DNA of 64,000 nucleotides from Salminus brasiliensis (GCF_030463535.1 NC_132893.1:24764282-24828281); one strand, 5' to 3'. Positions 1-13,930 are shown, counted from the stretch's first letter. The notes: generated from the letters alone by a model not told the origin. Numbers and translations are program-made.

Positions 1-559
1 TCAAGCCTCAAACATAAAAAAAAGAATACCATCACAATAACAATTTAAACTCACAGGATCAGGTGTACATGTGATGCAATATGTGCTCACAATCAGTGTT
101 AATGAGCTGGACTAAAATAAGACCACTGAAGACCTTTGTAAAACCCTGTATAACACCATTCTTTTTACATCAACTGAACTTTTATTTTCTGTTGTGTCCC
201 AAGCTTTGCGAGGGCCCTACTATTTTGTTACACCTTCTAAACCCTGCCTCTCTCCAGCCACAGTTGGTGGGCTATGCTACTGTAGGTGCTGTTTGTGTGA
301 TTAGCTCCAGACAGTTCACACAATGTTAAATCACATTTGCTCGTGTGGACATCTGGCCCTGGTTTTCAGTGTAAGCCTTATTGATCACTGTCCACTAAAA
401 GTCCCCCATTGTCATATTGTCAACTTCTCAAAACTGTATCTCAAAAATGAATTATATTACATATTTAAATGGAAAGGAACAAATAATGCTTTCCTAATGT
501 CAAGAAACCTGTATGTAGATAAACATCAGTGTGTCCTGAAAAATGTAAAATTAGAAGTA

Positions 560-650
560 AGAGCCCAGGTACTCTTACTTGTGTGAGGTGGTGTGCTTGC
601 CCAGACAGGGAATCGAACCCTAGTCTGCCTCAGGAAGGGCAGGATTTTTA
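560..650 (-). mobile_element. SINE, family B, head fragment
   Basis: GGTGTGCTTGCCCAGACAGG and GGAATCGAACCCTAGTCTGC resemble the reversed tRNA-like head of family B. Only about 90 bases are recognisable. Confidence 0.5.
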
Positions 651-705
651 CCCACTATGACTATTGTATGCAGACAAACATATTTACTGTTAAACATATT
701 GATAC

Positions 706-1190
706 ACTATTTGACAAAAATATTGGGACATACATATTAATCATTGAATTCAGGTGTTTTATTCAGTCCCATTGACAGGTACATAAAATAATGCACCTAG
801 TCATGCAGTCTGTCTTTACACACATTAGTAAAAGAATGGGTGGTTCTAAAGAGCTCACTGAATTCCAGTGTGGTTCTGTAATAGGACGCAACCCTTGCAA
901 CAAGTCATTTGGTAAAATCTCTTTCCTCCTAGATATTTCACCATCAGCTTTACAGCAACAGACCACGTAAAGTTACAGAGCTGTGTCACAGAATGCTGAG
1001 GCACATAGTGCGGAAAAGATGTTAATGCTCTGCTGACTCAATAGCTTAATTAATAGCTTCCAAACCTGCTGTTGGAGCTGCAAAAGGGGAGTGGCAACTC
1101 CATAATAAATGCCTATGGATTTAGAATCGGATGTCATAAAAGCTCCTGTAGGTGTAATGTGTAGGTGTCCCAATATGTGTGTCCATATAC
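706..1190 (+). mobile_element. Tc1-derived nonautonomous element
   Basis: The left side carries ATTGGGACATA and TTGAATTCAGGTGTTTTATT. The right side carries GGTGTCCCAATATGTGTGTC, an inverted form of the left end. Between them are short decayed transposase stretches (GAGCTCACTGAATTCCAGTG, GAATGCTGAGGCACATAGTG). It is the same family as 13368-13930, with a large internal deletion. Confidence 0.75.
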
Positions 1191-2996
1191 TGTAGTTGTG
1201 TCGATTGAGACTCAACAAAAAAAACGAGTTTGAACACAGACAAAAAGGGTTGCACCACACAAACGTACCTGTCAACAGTAATCAGATAACAAAAACTCTC
1301 TCGTCTGGACAAAATTAACAGAAGTAGCACAAGCACAAATGTGTTACGGCCCAGACTGTATATAGGAATGGACGCCCATTCTGACAAAGATGGCTGAAAT
1401 TGACATTGGCATCATGGTTAAGTGCAGTAGCGCAAAATTGGAGCCAGAAGAGGTGGGTGGCAGTGCTATGTGATCACCCATACATGCCCCCTAACTTTGC
1501 TACTAACCTACAAGTACAGCTACAAGCACAGGTTTTTTGATGTTGGTATGACATTCATCATCTGTTAAAACATTTATTACAAAATTATTGCATCAGTTTT
1601 CACAAGTGTATTCGTGTTGCTATTGTCTGGAGAAGATGTTAGCTATGATGGAGCTCAGTCACGATAGCTGACAAACTAGGTAATCTTAACAGTGGTAAGT
1701 AATGCTGGCATTAACAAAAGGATCGAATAGGTTGCAAGCTAGCTTCTATGACATAGCAGTTGAACTAATGCAGACTAAAGCTTGACAAAAATGTGTTGGT
1801 GGAGAAGCAGAATAGCCCTGCAAGATGGCCCTGCTCACAAGTTCTAAACCTCCTGAGCTACAGCCACACTTCTACTCATCTTCTTCATATTCTGAAGTAT
1901 ACACTGCAAACCGTTTACTAATTTCTGCCTGTGTTTAAAAAATAATAATAATAATTGCACTGCAGCCAGGCACTAGAGGGCGTGAGACATTGTAGCTTCA
2001 TAAACATGTCATGGCTGAGGTTATATACTGCCATGCATTCTCATGGGAGGATATGTCTGTCAGGACAGAGGCTGCAACATCATGTTAGCTTATGTCACAT
2101 ACTATTCCAAAGTCATGAATCCATGACAGTTACTGTTAATGGAAATATAACACTTCTATATTACTGGACATAACCTGACTTGACAACCCCTCCCATAGTG
2201 AATAGCTGATGTGTGTTGAGTGGCCTCAGCCATCAGTCTTCTTGGCAGTTGTCACACGTCCCCCATACTAAAACCTCTTCGGTATCCAAGTGCAACGGCA
2301 AAGAAACAAGGCTGCTTTCCATGGCTATTGCTTCAGGTTTTTCTCACCTGTTCCATTATGTTCTTCATAGTCCTCTCACTGCAGGGGAGCAGCTGGAAAG
2401 GCCTGAGAAAAGGGGGTGGATGGGTGAATGCAGAGGGATCAGAAAGCCTGAGCTTTAGATCAATAATGCAGTTGTACGTAGTGGAGCAGCCCACCACTCC
2501 AAATGGACCATGGAGTGCATCATCAGAGGGGACATATTTTACAGATCTCCTCTACCCCCTCCTCCCAGAAAAACTAGGAATGTTTCTAGGGAGAGCCTCA
2601 AGAGTCTTCAGGGGCTTTTTCATAGCTCCATAGCTTTTGGAGAGACAGAGCTGGGTCGATAATGTTGCTGTAGTGGAGCTTTCTTTTGGAGCATTCTTTT
2701 CATTGTTTCCTTCACCCCGTTTCCCCTCTCATCTCTTATCTCGTCCCCTCTCTCGCTTGCTCCCTCCCTCTCTCTCTCTTTGTCTTCTGTTGAACTCTGC
2801 TTTCATGTGCTTAAGAAGCAGGCAGAGCACCTCTAGCTCAGCAGTGATCTTCACAGCTTTAGACAGGAAACCTCGTCTCACACTTCACTGTTAGACATGT
2901 GTACATAAGTGGCTTTAGTCATTTCTGTATGTGTGACAAAACCTGAGGGTTATGCATTCATATTTTCAATGAGCAAGTAATATTTACATTTGATTT

Positions 2997-3775
2997 ATTT
3001 GTCCAAAAGTTTGTAGACACCTGATCATTTAAACCTTTGTTCTGAATTCAAGGGTAGTAAAAGCCATCTCCTCTCCACCATTGGTCTACATGTACCTGCA
3101 GCTACACCAACCATTGGTTAAACTACTCCCCAAAAGGAGTGAGAGAGATAGTGATTGACTGCAGCCCAAAAATGCCTAAACAACAAGGTAAATACACAAA
3201 TCAAGTTACTCTAAAATGACCAAATACACAGTGGGTAGTGAGTATTTTAGTATTATATATTATTTCATTATATCTATATCTATTTTATTAACATTAATTT
3301 TAAAGCTCACACAACGTATGCCTACTTGAAGCCCCTTGCCACAACATCCTAATCACAGGAGACACCCATGTGACTCCAGCGTCCTCTTTTTTTCTCTATA
3401 TAAACCGCGTTACTCAGGAGACACTACGTGACTTATCTGTTCCCTTTCTCTCAACAAGTCAAGTACAAAACAAGTAGCGCTACTGCTAATTAACAATGAA
3501 TTAATTGCCTCCTAAAGCATTGTTCAAATACTCCTATTTATTACAAACCTATTGAATGGAGCTCCATTACTGCAGAGAATGCAGTTCCACTGCTTTATGG
3601 CTCAGTGTCCCACTCTGAAGGCAGTGCTTTTATATTATAGTTCTAATACATGTTTGTATAATATTATATTTGTATTTGTTAGTACTGTATGTAAGCCTAT
3701 GTCATCAATAGGTGCAATTTAAATTGATCAACTTTACTAGTTGAAAAGTGTGTCTGGATACTTTTAAACAGCCCA
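2997..3775. mobile_element. Possible Tc1-type nonautonomous element
   Basis: The left end GTCCAAAAGTTTGTAGACACC near 3000 resembles the inverse of the right end near 3745-3770 (GTGTGTCTGGATACTTTTAA). The interior is noncoding. The pairing is imperfect and the boundaries are uncertain. Confidence 0.45.
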
Positions 3776-4403
3776 CATACTAATCATTTGTCTTCAAATT
3801 CAGATGATGACCCCCCCACACACACTTCTTCCTAAGATCATAAATGTAGCACTGTTTGACACTTCAGAATGCCACTTATCACTTCCCTTTTCTTCACTTG
3901 TTTCAATGAGCTACGGCAGAGAAACCCTTAACGCAGAATTACACAGTGCTCTTGTTCTTGGTTGGGAGAACTGCAACTCCTAAATGTGAACGTCATGTAT
4001 TTATACCTTGGAAAATGGAAATTAGCTGTTTTATGATGCCACATGGGGGATGTCTCAGCATTAGGTCTTCTCAGCATGGAGGCAAGCTTCAGGCTCACAG
4101 CATTTTTCTCAAACACTGCACTTCTTCTCTCTGACATGATTGGAAGCTTGTTAGCAATACTTTAAAGAGCTAAAGTGCACTTGACCTGATTTCTACACTA
4201 AGAGTTTTAAGCTATTATGTATATGTTCACCAAGACCTTGTAAAAGCAACGTTTTATGCATAGAAAAGCTTCTATGATTACTGAGAACTTTAAGATCCAA
4301 CACATCCAATTATATCAAAAACAGGACAATAAGGCATTTTGATAATGTCCCCTGTGTTTTTTTCACAAAATAAAAAATATCGTACATTTAAAATGCATGT
4401 GTA

Positions 4404-4438
<35 letters not shown>

Positions 4439-4879
4439 AAGCCTTTATTAAGTGTTATTAAGTTGGTAGTTGGTAATGTTGTGGTTGGCTGCTCATTGCT
4501 GTGTTAATAAGCTGCAACTATGGTGAATTGAGCATTTGCAAGAGAACTTAATAATGCTTTTGTAATGCTTTTATTGAACTATATTAAGCCATTAACTGGC
4601 TGCTCATTACCGCAGTACGTAGGTAAGAATTTTGTGCATAACATTTTTGTTTTTTTGTTGTTGTTGTTAATGGTTTCCAATAAGTTCCCACCATGTCAAA
4701 TACAGTGCATTTGAACTGTGATGCATGCAGTGTGCTCCTGTGTCAATCAGTGTGGCTGGTCTTTTAAAGCCGCTGCACATAGCATGCACTGCAACAAGAG
4801 GAGCATAAATATCAGTTTCACACTTCAAGTCAATTTTGTGCCATTTGCTGCTAGAAATCTGTACACTATAAAATGGTCT

Positions 4880-5225
4880 AAGCTGGTATTTGATGGTCAA
4901 GGTGTTTGAAAAGCTGGTGCTAGTGTATGTTGCATTTGATTTTGGTCTTGCTTATGAACCAGCATAGTCATGTTGGTCATGCTAATCAACCCGGTTGTTC
5001 ATGCTCGTCATGCTGGTCCTGCTTGTTGATCAGCTTGGTCATGCTGGTAGTCTACCTTGTTGTGGTTAATCATGCTTATAGACCAGCTAAACCATCTCAA
5101 ACTCAAACGAAAACATACTCTATGCTGGTCACAAGCTAAGATGGTCAACCATCTGAACCAACTTGACCAGCTTGAGCTGGCCAGGCTGTTTTTTCAGCAG
5201 GGTGGTTTTGTGGAACTGTGGTTGA
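4880..5225. repeat. CTGGTC/GACCAG-rich repeat
   Basis: Many short direct and inverted copies of ATGCTGGTCA and GACCAGCT appear, ending in TTTTTTCAGCAGGG. Related stretches are at 44530-44910 (in an inpp5k-like intron) and 23030-23205. The pattern looks like a family of short palindromic-unit repeats. Class unknown. Confidence 0.6.
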
Positions 5226-5839
5226 CATGCATCTCAGACCACCTACGAATGTGGTTTGAATGAGCTGATCGTAACACATTGTGTTCTCAGTGTGTTTACA
5301 TCTGGCCTTTTATGTGGTCAAATGAAATCCGATCTCCCAAATTACACGTTACTGAAAGGTGTAAACTCTATGAGGTCCCTGCTGTAGTGCTGAAGTGTTA
5401 ACAAAATGTTTTAATAAGTGTGACCACGCTTTTCAGATGCACTGGTCGCACTTCATTTTAATTGGCCTTACATAATGAGCAGTGATTTTAATTAACTCTT
5501 TGAGTTAAAATTTGGAAAAGTAGAAAATGATGGAAATGCTTAAATCTTGAAGCTTTCTTTTGGCTAATTATTTTTAGCCAAGTTCTGTGAATAATTCAGG
5601 ATCTATTATGGAAACCAATTTGCAAGCTAGGCGCTCACATGCAGGCCCTTAAGGTTTAAGGGGTCAAACTGTAGCTTAGTTAAATTCAGTGCCGTTTTCA
5701 AATTAAGAAGGAAGAATTGCTTGTTAAACATGACCACTTGATAATCATCAGCCTTTTAGCCTTGCTAATGTTTTGAATTACTGTATGGCTCATTCTCAGA
5801 TTGTAAACAGCCTCTGGCCAACTTGTGCCCACATGCACT

Positions 5840-6240
5840 GAGTGGGTGGTATGAGGCTTGTTTCTAATGCGCTGTGAAGCTGAAGCGGGCTGAATCGTGG
5901 CCCAGTTGCCCCCCCATTTGCCCCTTGCTTCAGAGGGCCCTGGGCCTGTGGAGCGCAGCCGGAGATGAGCCGGCCCAGCAGCAGGCCTTCCACCAGGGCC
6001 TCTGTTAATCATGACCCAGTCATAGAGTCTGCTTAGTGGGGAACAAAGGCACCCTTCAGCCAAGACCACCGGCTCTTCTTCCAGCTCCCGCCGTTGCCCT
6101 TTCTGCGCCCCGCCCGACGGGAGGCGGCCAGCCGCCTGCACCACAGACCCACTGCCTTTGAAGATGAAGGCTGGGCTAATCAGTGTCCCATTTAGACTGC
6201 CAGGTAGAGGAATAATAATAGGGCCCCCTGTTGTCCTTCT
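5840..6240. promoter_or_regulatory. GC-rich non-repeat island, candidate regulatory element
   Basis: This block is markedly GC-rich (CCCGCCGTTGCCC, GCGCCCCGCCCGACGGGAGG) inside AT-rich intron. It carries TTAATCATGACCCAGTCAT, which contains AP-1-like and homeodomain-like words. The - strand is open for 148 codons across 5698-6144, the longest non-repeat frame outside the two genes, but the product is Gly/Pro/Arg-rich with no motif I know. A regulatory element or noncoding RNA exon is likelier than a protein. Confidence 0.35.
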
Positions 6241-6634
6241 TAAACAGGAAATCTTTTTTTGTTTTGTTTTGTTTTATGGTGTTCTAGCCTTATCATTAAA
6301 ACACTGCCTTCTACTACTATCCAGTATGTTTTCATTCAGTTTCAGAGTAATTTTTTTCCTTCTCATTTTTTAAAATGTTATTTCCTTTTCATTTTTCTCA
6401 CCCCGGGGTGATAATCCACATGGAAAGCTAAAAATGCCACTCATTCAATCAGTGTAACTTTCCGATAGGCCGGCTTTTAAATTTGCATTAGTCTAGTCAA
6501 ATTTTCCTTCCCCCAACCCCTTTGCTCTGTCTGTCTGCTCCGCTATAGAAGAATATAGAGTGTGTGAAACCCCAGTAGGATATCGCTATAAAAGCCGGAC
6601 CTGTCAGCGCTGATCTGTCTTTGAAATATGCTTC

Positions 6635-6636
<2 letters not shown>

Positions 6637-6687
<51 letters not shown>
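6637..6687 (+). repeat. (TG)n microsatellite
   Basis: About 25 TG units. Shorter TG tracts occur at 4409-4436, 10443-10460, 10546-10573 and 29483-29511. Confidence 0.97.
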
Positions 6688-6689
<2 letters not shown>

Positions 6690-6889
6690 TCTATCCCCTC
6701 ATTATTTCCCATCCATAATACAGTAATGCCACAGCAAATTTCTTCCAGCCCAGCAGAACTCTCTCTCACACACACACACATATGCACACAGGCCTCAGAA
6801 CAAATGTGATCTTACTCTTTCTGAGCTGGATTTCTTTCATATCTCCATGCCATTTACTCCTCTCTCCTTCCTGTATTTGAGCTGAACGT

Positions 6890-7290
6890 GGGCTTAGCTA
6901 CAGCTATAGATCAGCGGCACATAGTATCAGCTTGCTAATCCATCAAGAGGTGGTGGATTGAAGGTGGTGGTGGGCGGAGGGGTGGCTTGGGAGTTGGGAA
7001 AAGGATCAATCATTTCTCCTCCGTGTGAGATTATCGACCTCTTCAGGTCTCGGGGGCAGCACAGCTCCAGCGGGGGCTTTCAGCCGACGGGGCCGCTCGA
7101 TGGGAACGTGGCCGGGTGATGGGGGTCTCTGATAGCTTATCACAGTCTGACTTTCTGAGGCCGGACAGCCTGGCCCAAAGGGTGGTGATCGATGGCTGGA
7201 GGGGCACACAGAGACGGAAGGGTGGTGCCTTTACGCACCACAGTGACCTAAACAGCACTCCAAGAAGTCTCATGCAAGCAGGGTGCATAA
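6890..7290. promoter_or_regulatory. Second GC-rich non-repeat island, candidate regulatory element
   Basis: The block contains CAGCGGGGGCTTTCAGCC, GGCCGCTCGATGGGAACG and a GATAGCTTATC palindrome (two opposed GATA words) near 7130. There is no repeat match and no meaningful frame. Its function is inferred from composition only. Confidence 0.3.
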
Positions 7291-10200
7291 GACGTCAGCA
7301 GGCAATATAGGAAAACTAAAGGATTATTGGTTCAATATTGTAACTGCAGCTGCTGGCATTATATTTTTGAGTGAACATTTCAGCCCCCCAAATTTCTGAC
7401 TTTTACTGAATTAGTGCGTACATGAGAGGCATGTTATGGCAATGCTTAATATAAAACTTGTTGCAGTATATTGTCATATACTCAATCCATGGGTACGGGG
7501 GGATAGAGGCATTGGGATAGACAATTAGTTGATCTGGTGTGTTGAGTCACGGAACGACCATTTGGTGGCAGATCTAGCTAGCGTAAATATGGCTCTTTCA
7601 AAAGCCTCATTACTTTTTATTCAATTATTATTTCATATGCTTTGCAGTGACTTCAAGTTGATGAACTTGAATTAAAATCTTGATCACGGATAGCCTAGTT
7701 AGCCTTGTTAGATAGTTACGTTATCTGATCTCTGTCTAGGACAGAATAAAGAACCAGTTATGAGTTCAGTTAAAGTCATTAACATATATTAACGTGTATT
7801 TGAGTATAACATACTTAATCCACTAAGATTAATCACAATAAAAATATCTGGGTGTTGTGTATGTGTGTGCAGATCCCATTTATTCTAAAGCCCTCTACTA
7901 GATAGCTAATAGCTCCAACAATCCTATACAAGGCATTCAAGCATGAAAAATGCAAGAAAATGTATAGACTGGATGTATAGACTGTTCTCTAGCAAGCACA
8001 GGACAATAAAAGGGTGTATATTTAAGTAAATGTTTAAATACTGTTGCATCTGAAATATATATGGAAGACCTTTGCTTTTACTAGGGTTAGGGTTAGGTTA
8101 AGTAATATCGTCTGTATAAGGGCATCAGTACTAATACTCAAGAACAAGATTTGTGTACTTTGTCCACCTCTGAATATCAGTGGTGTGGGAGCTGAGGTAT
8201 AGCAATTGGGAAATGTATTGAATACTTATAATATCAGTAATCTAATTACGTATTTAAAAACTCATAATTGTAGCTATGTATCTATGCATTATACAAGGTA
8301 AATAAGGTAGCTAAGATTAGCTGCTAGCATCTTGAATTTCAGGCCCACTGCACTTCATATATGGGCCTGAAATATGTAGCATGGTCTTAAAATTGAAAAT
8401 GAGAAAAGGAAATAGTTATTGATATGGTCATCTAAACATTTCCACAGTCACTCATGAAGGCCATGACTGGCCCATCTATTCCATAGCCTGATGCAGAACA
8501 CAAGTTCATTATGCTTAAGTGCAGCTACATTATTACCTCTGTTCAAGTCTATGTTCTATTTCTTTTTTTTTATCCTTCATATCGTTATGTTCTTCATGTT
8601 TCTTTTCCCTGAAATGTTGCCATATTACATTTTGCTTAAATTGAGCCCACTTTGAGCCCACTTGAGCCCCTATTCAAAATGTTCTCTGTATGGGAAAGGA
8701 AGTAGTTCTTCAGGAGAGCGTTACTTTCAAACCATAAAAATCCATGAACAGACTTCTATCAGTCTATGTTGGCCTATCTAGTGTTCCACGGAGATCCCCG
8801 GTTAAACTGTTTCAGGCAAGGCTGAGGTTGTTTTCAGAGACAGTAGCCTTGAGGAAGAGTTCTCATAACGGCAAACTCTGTATCCGGGACAGCTAGGCTT
8901 AATGTAGAAACTTTTCGCTCTTCATATATTATGTATAGAGCAGAAGGCTGAGGTGGGTGAAGGGCTGGAGATTATGTAATGGCATGTCTTTTCAGGCGCA
9001 CGCAAGGGAATGCAGACCACTGGAGTATGAGTGGAAGAAGCTGGAGCAAAGATCGAGCTTAAAAACCACTCTGAATTAAATATTAGAAATAGATCATGAA
9101 ATAGGCTGAAAGATTTTGGGCACTCCGACTTCTTCTGTAAATTAAGGAGGAAATAGAGGTGCTATGCAGTTTGTTCTGAGTCTTATGTGGATACTAGAGG
9201 TGTAGCATAGGGGCATGAAGTGCAATATTTCTCCAGTATAGCATGAAAGGGCTCCGAGGTGGCATAACTGCTTAAGTGTTGGCCCTGTTGTTGGGAAGTT
9301 TTGAGTTTGATCCCAGGTGATGTTGATAAATGGTAGTGGCAGTTCATAAATGGTATGTGTGGTAGTGGGAGACCTAGCTAGTGGATGGCTTGTCCATGAC
9401 TAAATGTGGAACTGTGTTCTCTGCTCACACAAGACCAGGCTTCTATCTCTATGAATGGGGCGAGACCAAAATCCTTTTAAAAAGGAGACACGAGGGCAGA
9501 AAATTGCAAATTTATTCTTGACAGATAATGAGATGGAAACAACATCAGCAAGTTAAACTGTTAATTGTCTTTGGCATAGACCCCATAGTTAGCCCAGGTC
9601 TTGCAACATCAGGACTCTCACAGATCCTCCCGAACTTATAGGCAGGGGGGCAGGGCCTACTCTCGGGCAGCCGTCTGGACCATACTGGTGGCGGTAAGGA
9701 GAAAGGAGGGAGAGACGTGACATCACTTCTGAAAGCAGCAACAGAAGCATGTAATTAGAGGTATTTTAACAGCGATGCGAGAACTCCCATTCATATTTCA
9801 ACCAGTGGCTTGTCTCCTCACTTCTAATATCTGGTAGAGAGGGTTAAGGACACTCTCAAGGACCCAACAGTGACAGCTTTCCGTATCCTTAGCTAATTGC
9901 TTCTTTAATCTCACAACAGTTGCAATGAAAGCTTTTGTTCTTTGTGCTTCTGTAGGACAGTTGAAAAGTAAGAGAGAATCAAAGACTGTTTGGAAAATTT
10001 CAAATAAAACCAAGGTATTACAGTGTATTCTCACTTGACTTGTGTAAAAAAAAAAGAAAGAAAAAAGAAAGGCAACCAATTAAACGTGATCCTCTTTATA
10101 ACCGCTCATAGAATTCATGAGTGGGCAGATGCAGCAGCCTTTTGGAACTTTGCATAATTAATCTGCTCACTCGTACACTCCCTCATGTGCTGCCTGTCAT

Positions 10201-10543
10201 ATCGGCCTTTGCAGGGCCAAGCTGGTGTGTGTGTTTGTGTGTTGAAAGAGGGGGAAGAGAGTGGAGTTGAAGCCGAGTGGAATTGACAAACGAAGTAGTT
10301 CAGGCTCTGTGGTTTGGCCTAAGGAGCGGTGGAGGGAGAGATGTAAATAGTTGGAGGAGTTTAGGCCAATGACCCAAGGGTTGTGTGCGTTTCCAGTGTG
10401 GTGATTCTACCGTGTGAGATCTGTTGTCATAGGCTGGGCGAGTGTGTGTGTGTGTGTGTGTTTGAGGGAGACCACTGTTGTGCTGCTTTGCACTTGATGG
10501 TTTATGGGCCTCACTGGAAGCTGAGTTGCGTGAACCTGTCTGA

Positions 10544-10574
<31 letters not shown>

Positions 10575-11202
10575 CGCAAGAAAGTGCTCAGCGAGGCAGA
10601 GCCGTATGGGAGCTCACAGAGCGGATCAGGACCCCTGCCAGACAACCAGAGAGAGAAGGGAAAATCACTAGAGCACAGGGATGTAGATGCAAGACTACAC
10701 ACAGAGAGAAGAAAAAGAAAAGGAGGAAAGAGGGATGCCTGCAAAGACACTTCTCTTTTTTTCCTGAAGATGCTGCAATTCTGTGCAAAGCAAAGTAGGG
10801 TGTGTAACCAGAGTTGGCTTAGGCTACCCTTCCAGAGTCTGTCTTCTGTTTACTGGTTTGAGCCCCCAAATACCGTCCAAATCCCCAATTTTGCAGTGGG
10901 AATCGACCCAATTAGCCACTGGGGTGAGGTTTGACAGGCTTTACAAAATGCAAACAAAAATCCCAATTAATCTAATAAATCTAAACTGCTTTAGATTCGC
11001 TCCGTAGCATCGAGTTTCCAAAGATACTTTAAAACACTACACTACTCATGGGCCTCACTGGAACTGTGTTGCTGTAGGTAATTAAAACTAGGCAAATTTC
11101 AAACAACAACAAATTTGCCACCATGCTAACATTAGCTCAATTACCCTCAATCTCTCCTACCACTGTGACCATTCAAATGAATACAAATATTTAATTTTCA
11201 GG

Positions 11203-11395
11203 CATTTGGCAGACACTCTTATCCCTGTGAGTGACTCACAGTTTAATCATATTACAGAGGTAGGCAAATGTAGCGCTAGAAGCCTTGCATGATTACTCTT
11301 ATTGGTGTAGAGTACTGTGCTTGCCCTGGCAATGAATCGAACCATAGTCTGTTACATGGAGGGCAGCGGTGTTATCTATCATGCTGTACCAACCC
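11203..11395 (-). mobile_element. SINE, family B, reverse decayed copy
   Basis: GGCATTTGGCAGACACTCTT, GGCAATGAATCGAACCATAG and GCGGTGTTATCTATCATGCT follow the family order, with more substitutions than the 35008 copy. Confidence 0.65.
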
Positions 11396-13367
11396 CCTAT
11401 CAGTGGAGCCATATGCCCTACTATTTCATTTGAAATTAGTAACACACTCTCAGAGATGGATCATGGTCTTACAAGGCCCATGAGCACAAGTATCTTTGGA
11501 CGCCTCCCACCCCTCACCTATCAAATACCAAAAATAAACAAAATTATTAATATTTTAATTCATGTGTACATTCCTGATGTTAGGTATAATCAGGTATAAT
11601 ACAAAACAGATTTTATGCAATGTGTGTGTGAGTGTAATAATTTGTGGAGGGCAAAGGAGCAGGCAGTTTGCTTAATTTTTTGGAAAAGTATACATCATTT
11701 ATCTGCAGTACGAGTTTTTTAGGTCTTGTGAGCCTCCAGTACCTTTCAACAGTTGCTATGAAAGAATGTATTTGTGAGCGGAGCATTGATACTTCAACTA
11801 TGCCTGTTTAATGCTTTGGTCAAATCTCTACCATTTTCCCCTGAAGTCTTAACCAGTAAAAATACACTGGTACTTTCCCTTCTGATTTGTGTTTAGCTCC
11901 AGTTTGGTAGTCCTTTGAGGTAGTCTGTTTGTTTTTGAGGGAGCGGATGATTGAGAGAAAAGATGGTAAAAGCCACTTAGCTTTTAGCTTAGCGTGCATT
12001 GAAGTTTGCTCTTTCTAGCTTTCACTTTGTCTGAGTTTGAGTTGTCCTTCTGCGGACACTGCCACAAGAGAAACCACAGTCACAAGGCATGGTACATGTA
12101 GCAACCTGTGTTCTCATAGCTAAATGGAATATAGTAAAGATTGTTATGAAACAGTTTAAAGATTTGGAATTGGCTCATTTTCCAGTTTTTCCAGGTTTTG
12201 CAGATTACCTTTTAAAGGAGGATGCACCAGTGTTTAGGGTTCACAGTATGTATCTGATCTCTAATTATGCATGCAGGTATGGCATGTTTGGCACTTGTTT
12301 TGTCATTGTGAGGCTAATATAGCTAATATAGGCTAATACAGCCACTAGTTAACATTGTGCAAAATGTCTCGAATTTATGAACATGACTTCTGACACTGTA
12401 TGTCACACTGTGTTTGTTGGACCAAATGCAGGCATTGAGATGGCTGGTACAGTTATTAGTTATGCTTGATATTTATGTCCAAGATAACAGTAGGTCATAG
12501 AGTGTCAGAAACCACATAAGCAAGTCTATTAGAGATGTTCTCCTAAAGATCAAGCCATTTTGTGCAAAGCGAAGATCTGCTACTGGCTACAGATCTGCAT
12601 CTGGCAGAGCTGCCTGTCTTGTGTTTGCCGGTATTAGCCAAAACACCAGCCAAATCCCCAGTTTTACAGTAATCTGTGCCGTTTTTATTGCTCGATTATG
12701 AAACTATCATGGCAGATATAATCTTACACCCGTACAGGTGCTGGTTGATTCTCTTCTCCCTGGTGTACCCTTGCTTAAAATGGGGAGTGTAGCAATATGG
12801 GGAGGGGAGAGGGTCCTGTGGATTATAGTGGTAAATTGGAGAGCTGAAAAGTTCCTCTTTTAATGAGTCAGTGTGCCACCTGCCTTTCATAAGCAGCGCC
12901 CACTAAAAGAGCCACTTTTAGGGGAGCAGCAGGCAGCAATTAGCAGCTTTTCAGCACTAAACCTACTAAAGAGCAGGATTTAATGCACAGTGTGTTTCCA
13001 TTACTCCATTCCAAATCATATTGATTTGCATTTTCGTTCACTCTCTCTCTTTATTGAGTAGATGAATTACATTTTTGCAGTTATAGGCTACAGTGTAACA
13101 AGTAATGGTGTGGGTTGGGGCAGTTATGCTCTCTTGACTCCCGGCCATGGATGACTGTGACAGTGATCGAACTCATGATCTCCTGGAGAAAGGGCCAATC
13201 CTCAGATAATAATGGAGGCCAATGGAAGGGAATTGCATTCCATTTACACACATTACCACATTATTAACCCTAATATAGACTGTTTTTCACCCCCGTTCAT
13301 TCCCGTTTTCCTTGGAAGCTATTGTTTCCAATCACTGTATGGTCGAGTCTGGATGTTGTATGAATAT

Positions 13368-13930
13368 ACTATATATATACTGAATTCAGGTGTTCCAATC
13401 AATTCCATGGCCACAGGTGTATAAAACCAAGCACCTAGGCATGCAGACTGCTTCTACAAACATTTGTGAAAGACTGGGTTGCTCTCAGGAGCTCAGTGAA
13501 TTCCAGTGTGGTACCGTGATTGGATGCCACTTGAAATTTTATTGCTACTAAATATTCCACAGTCAACTGTCAGTGGTATTATAACAAAATAGTGATTGGG
13601 AACGGCAGCAACGAAGCCATGAATTTCTAGGTCACGTAAAATGACAGAGCGGGGTCAGCAGATGCTGAGGCGCATTGTGCACAATGTCAACCGAGTCAAC
13701 CGCTACAGACCTCCAAACTTCATGTGGTCTTAAGATTAGATCAAGAACAGTGCATAGAAAGCTTCATTTATGGGTTTCCATGGCTGAGCAGCCGTATCCA
13801 AGCCTTACATCACCAAGCCCAATGCAAAGTGTCAGGTGCAGTAGTGTTCAGCACTCCGCCACTGGACTCTAGAGCAGTGGAGACGTGTTCTCTGGAGTGA
13901 CGAATCACGCTTCTCCTTCTGGCTTCTGGT
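13368..13930 (+). mobile_element. Tc1-like transposon remnant, left half
   Basis: It has the start TGAATTCAGGTGTTCCAATCA and downstream blocks of decayed transposase (ACAGAGCGGGGTCAGCAGATG, GAGCAGTGGAGACGTGTTCT, TGGAGTGACGAATCACGCTT). I recognise these from a widespread fish Tc1-like family. The right half is missing and the reading frame is broken. The same family gives the shorter copies at 706-1190 and 23490-23880. Confidence 0.8.

Noticed and set aside
8080..8100. GGGTTAGGGTTAGG, a telomere-like repeat
   Set aside because: Only about two units are present, too short for an interstitial telomere array and likely chance.
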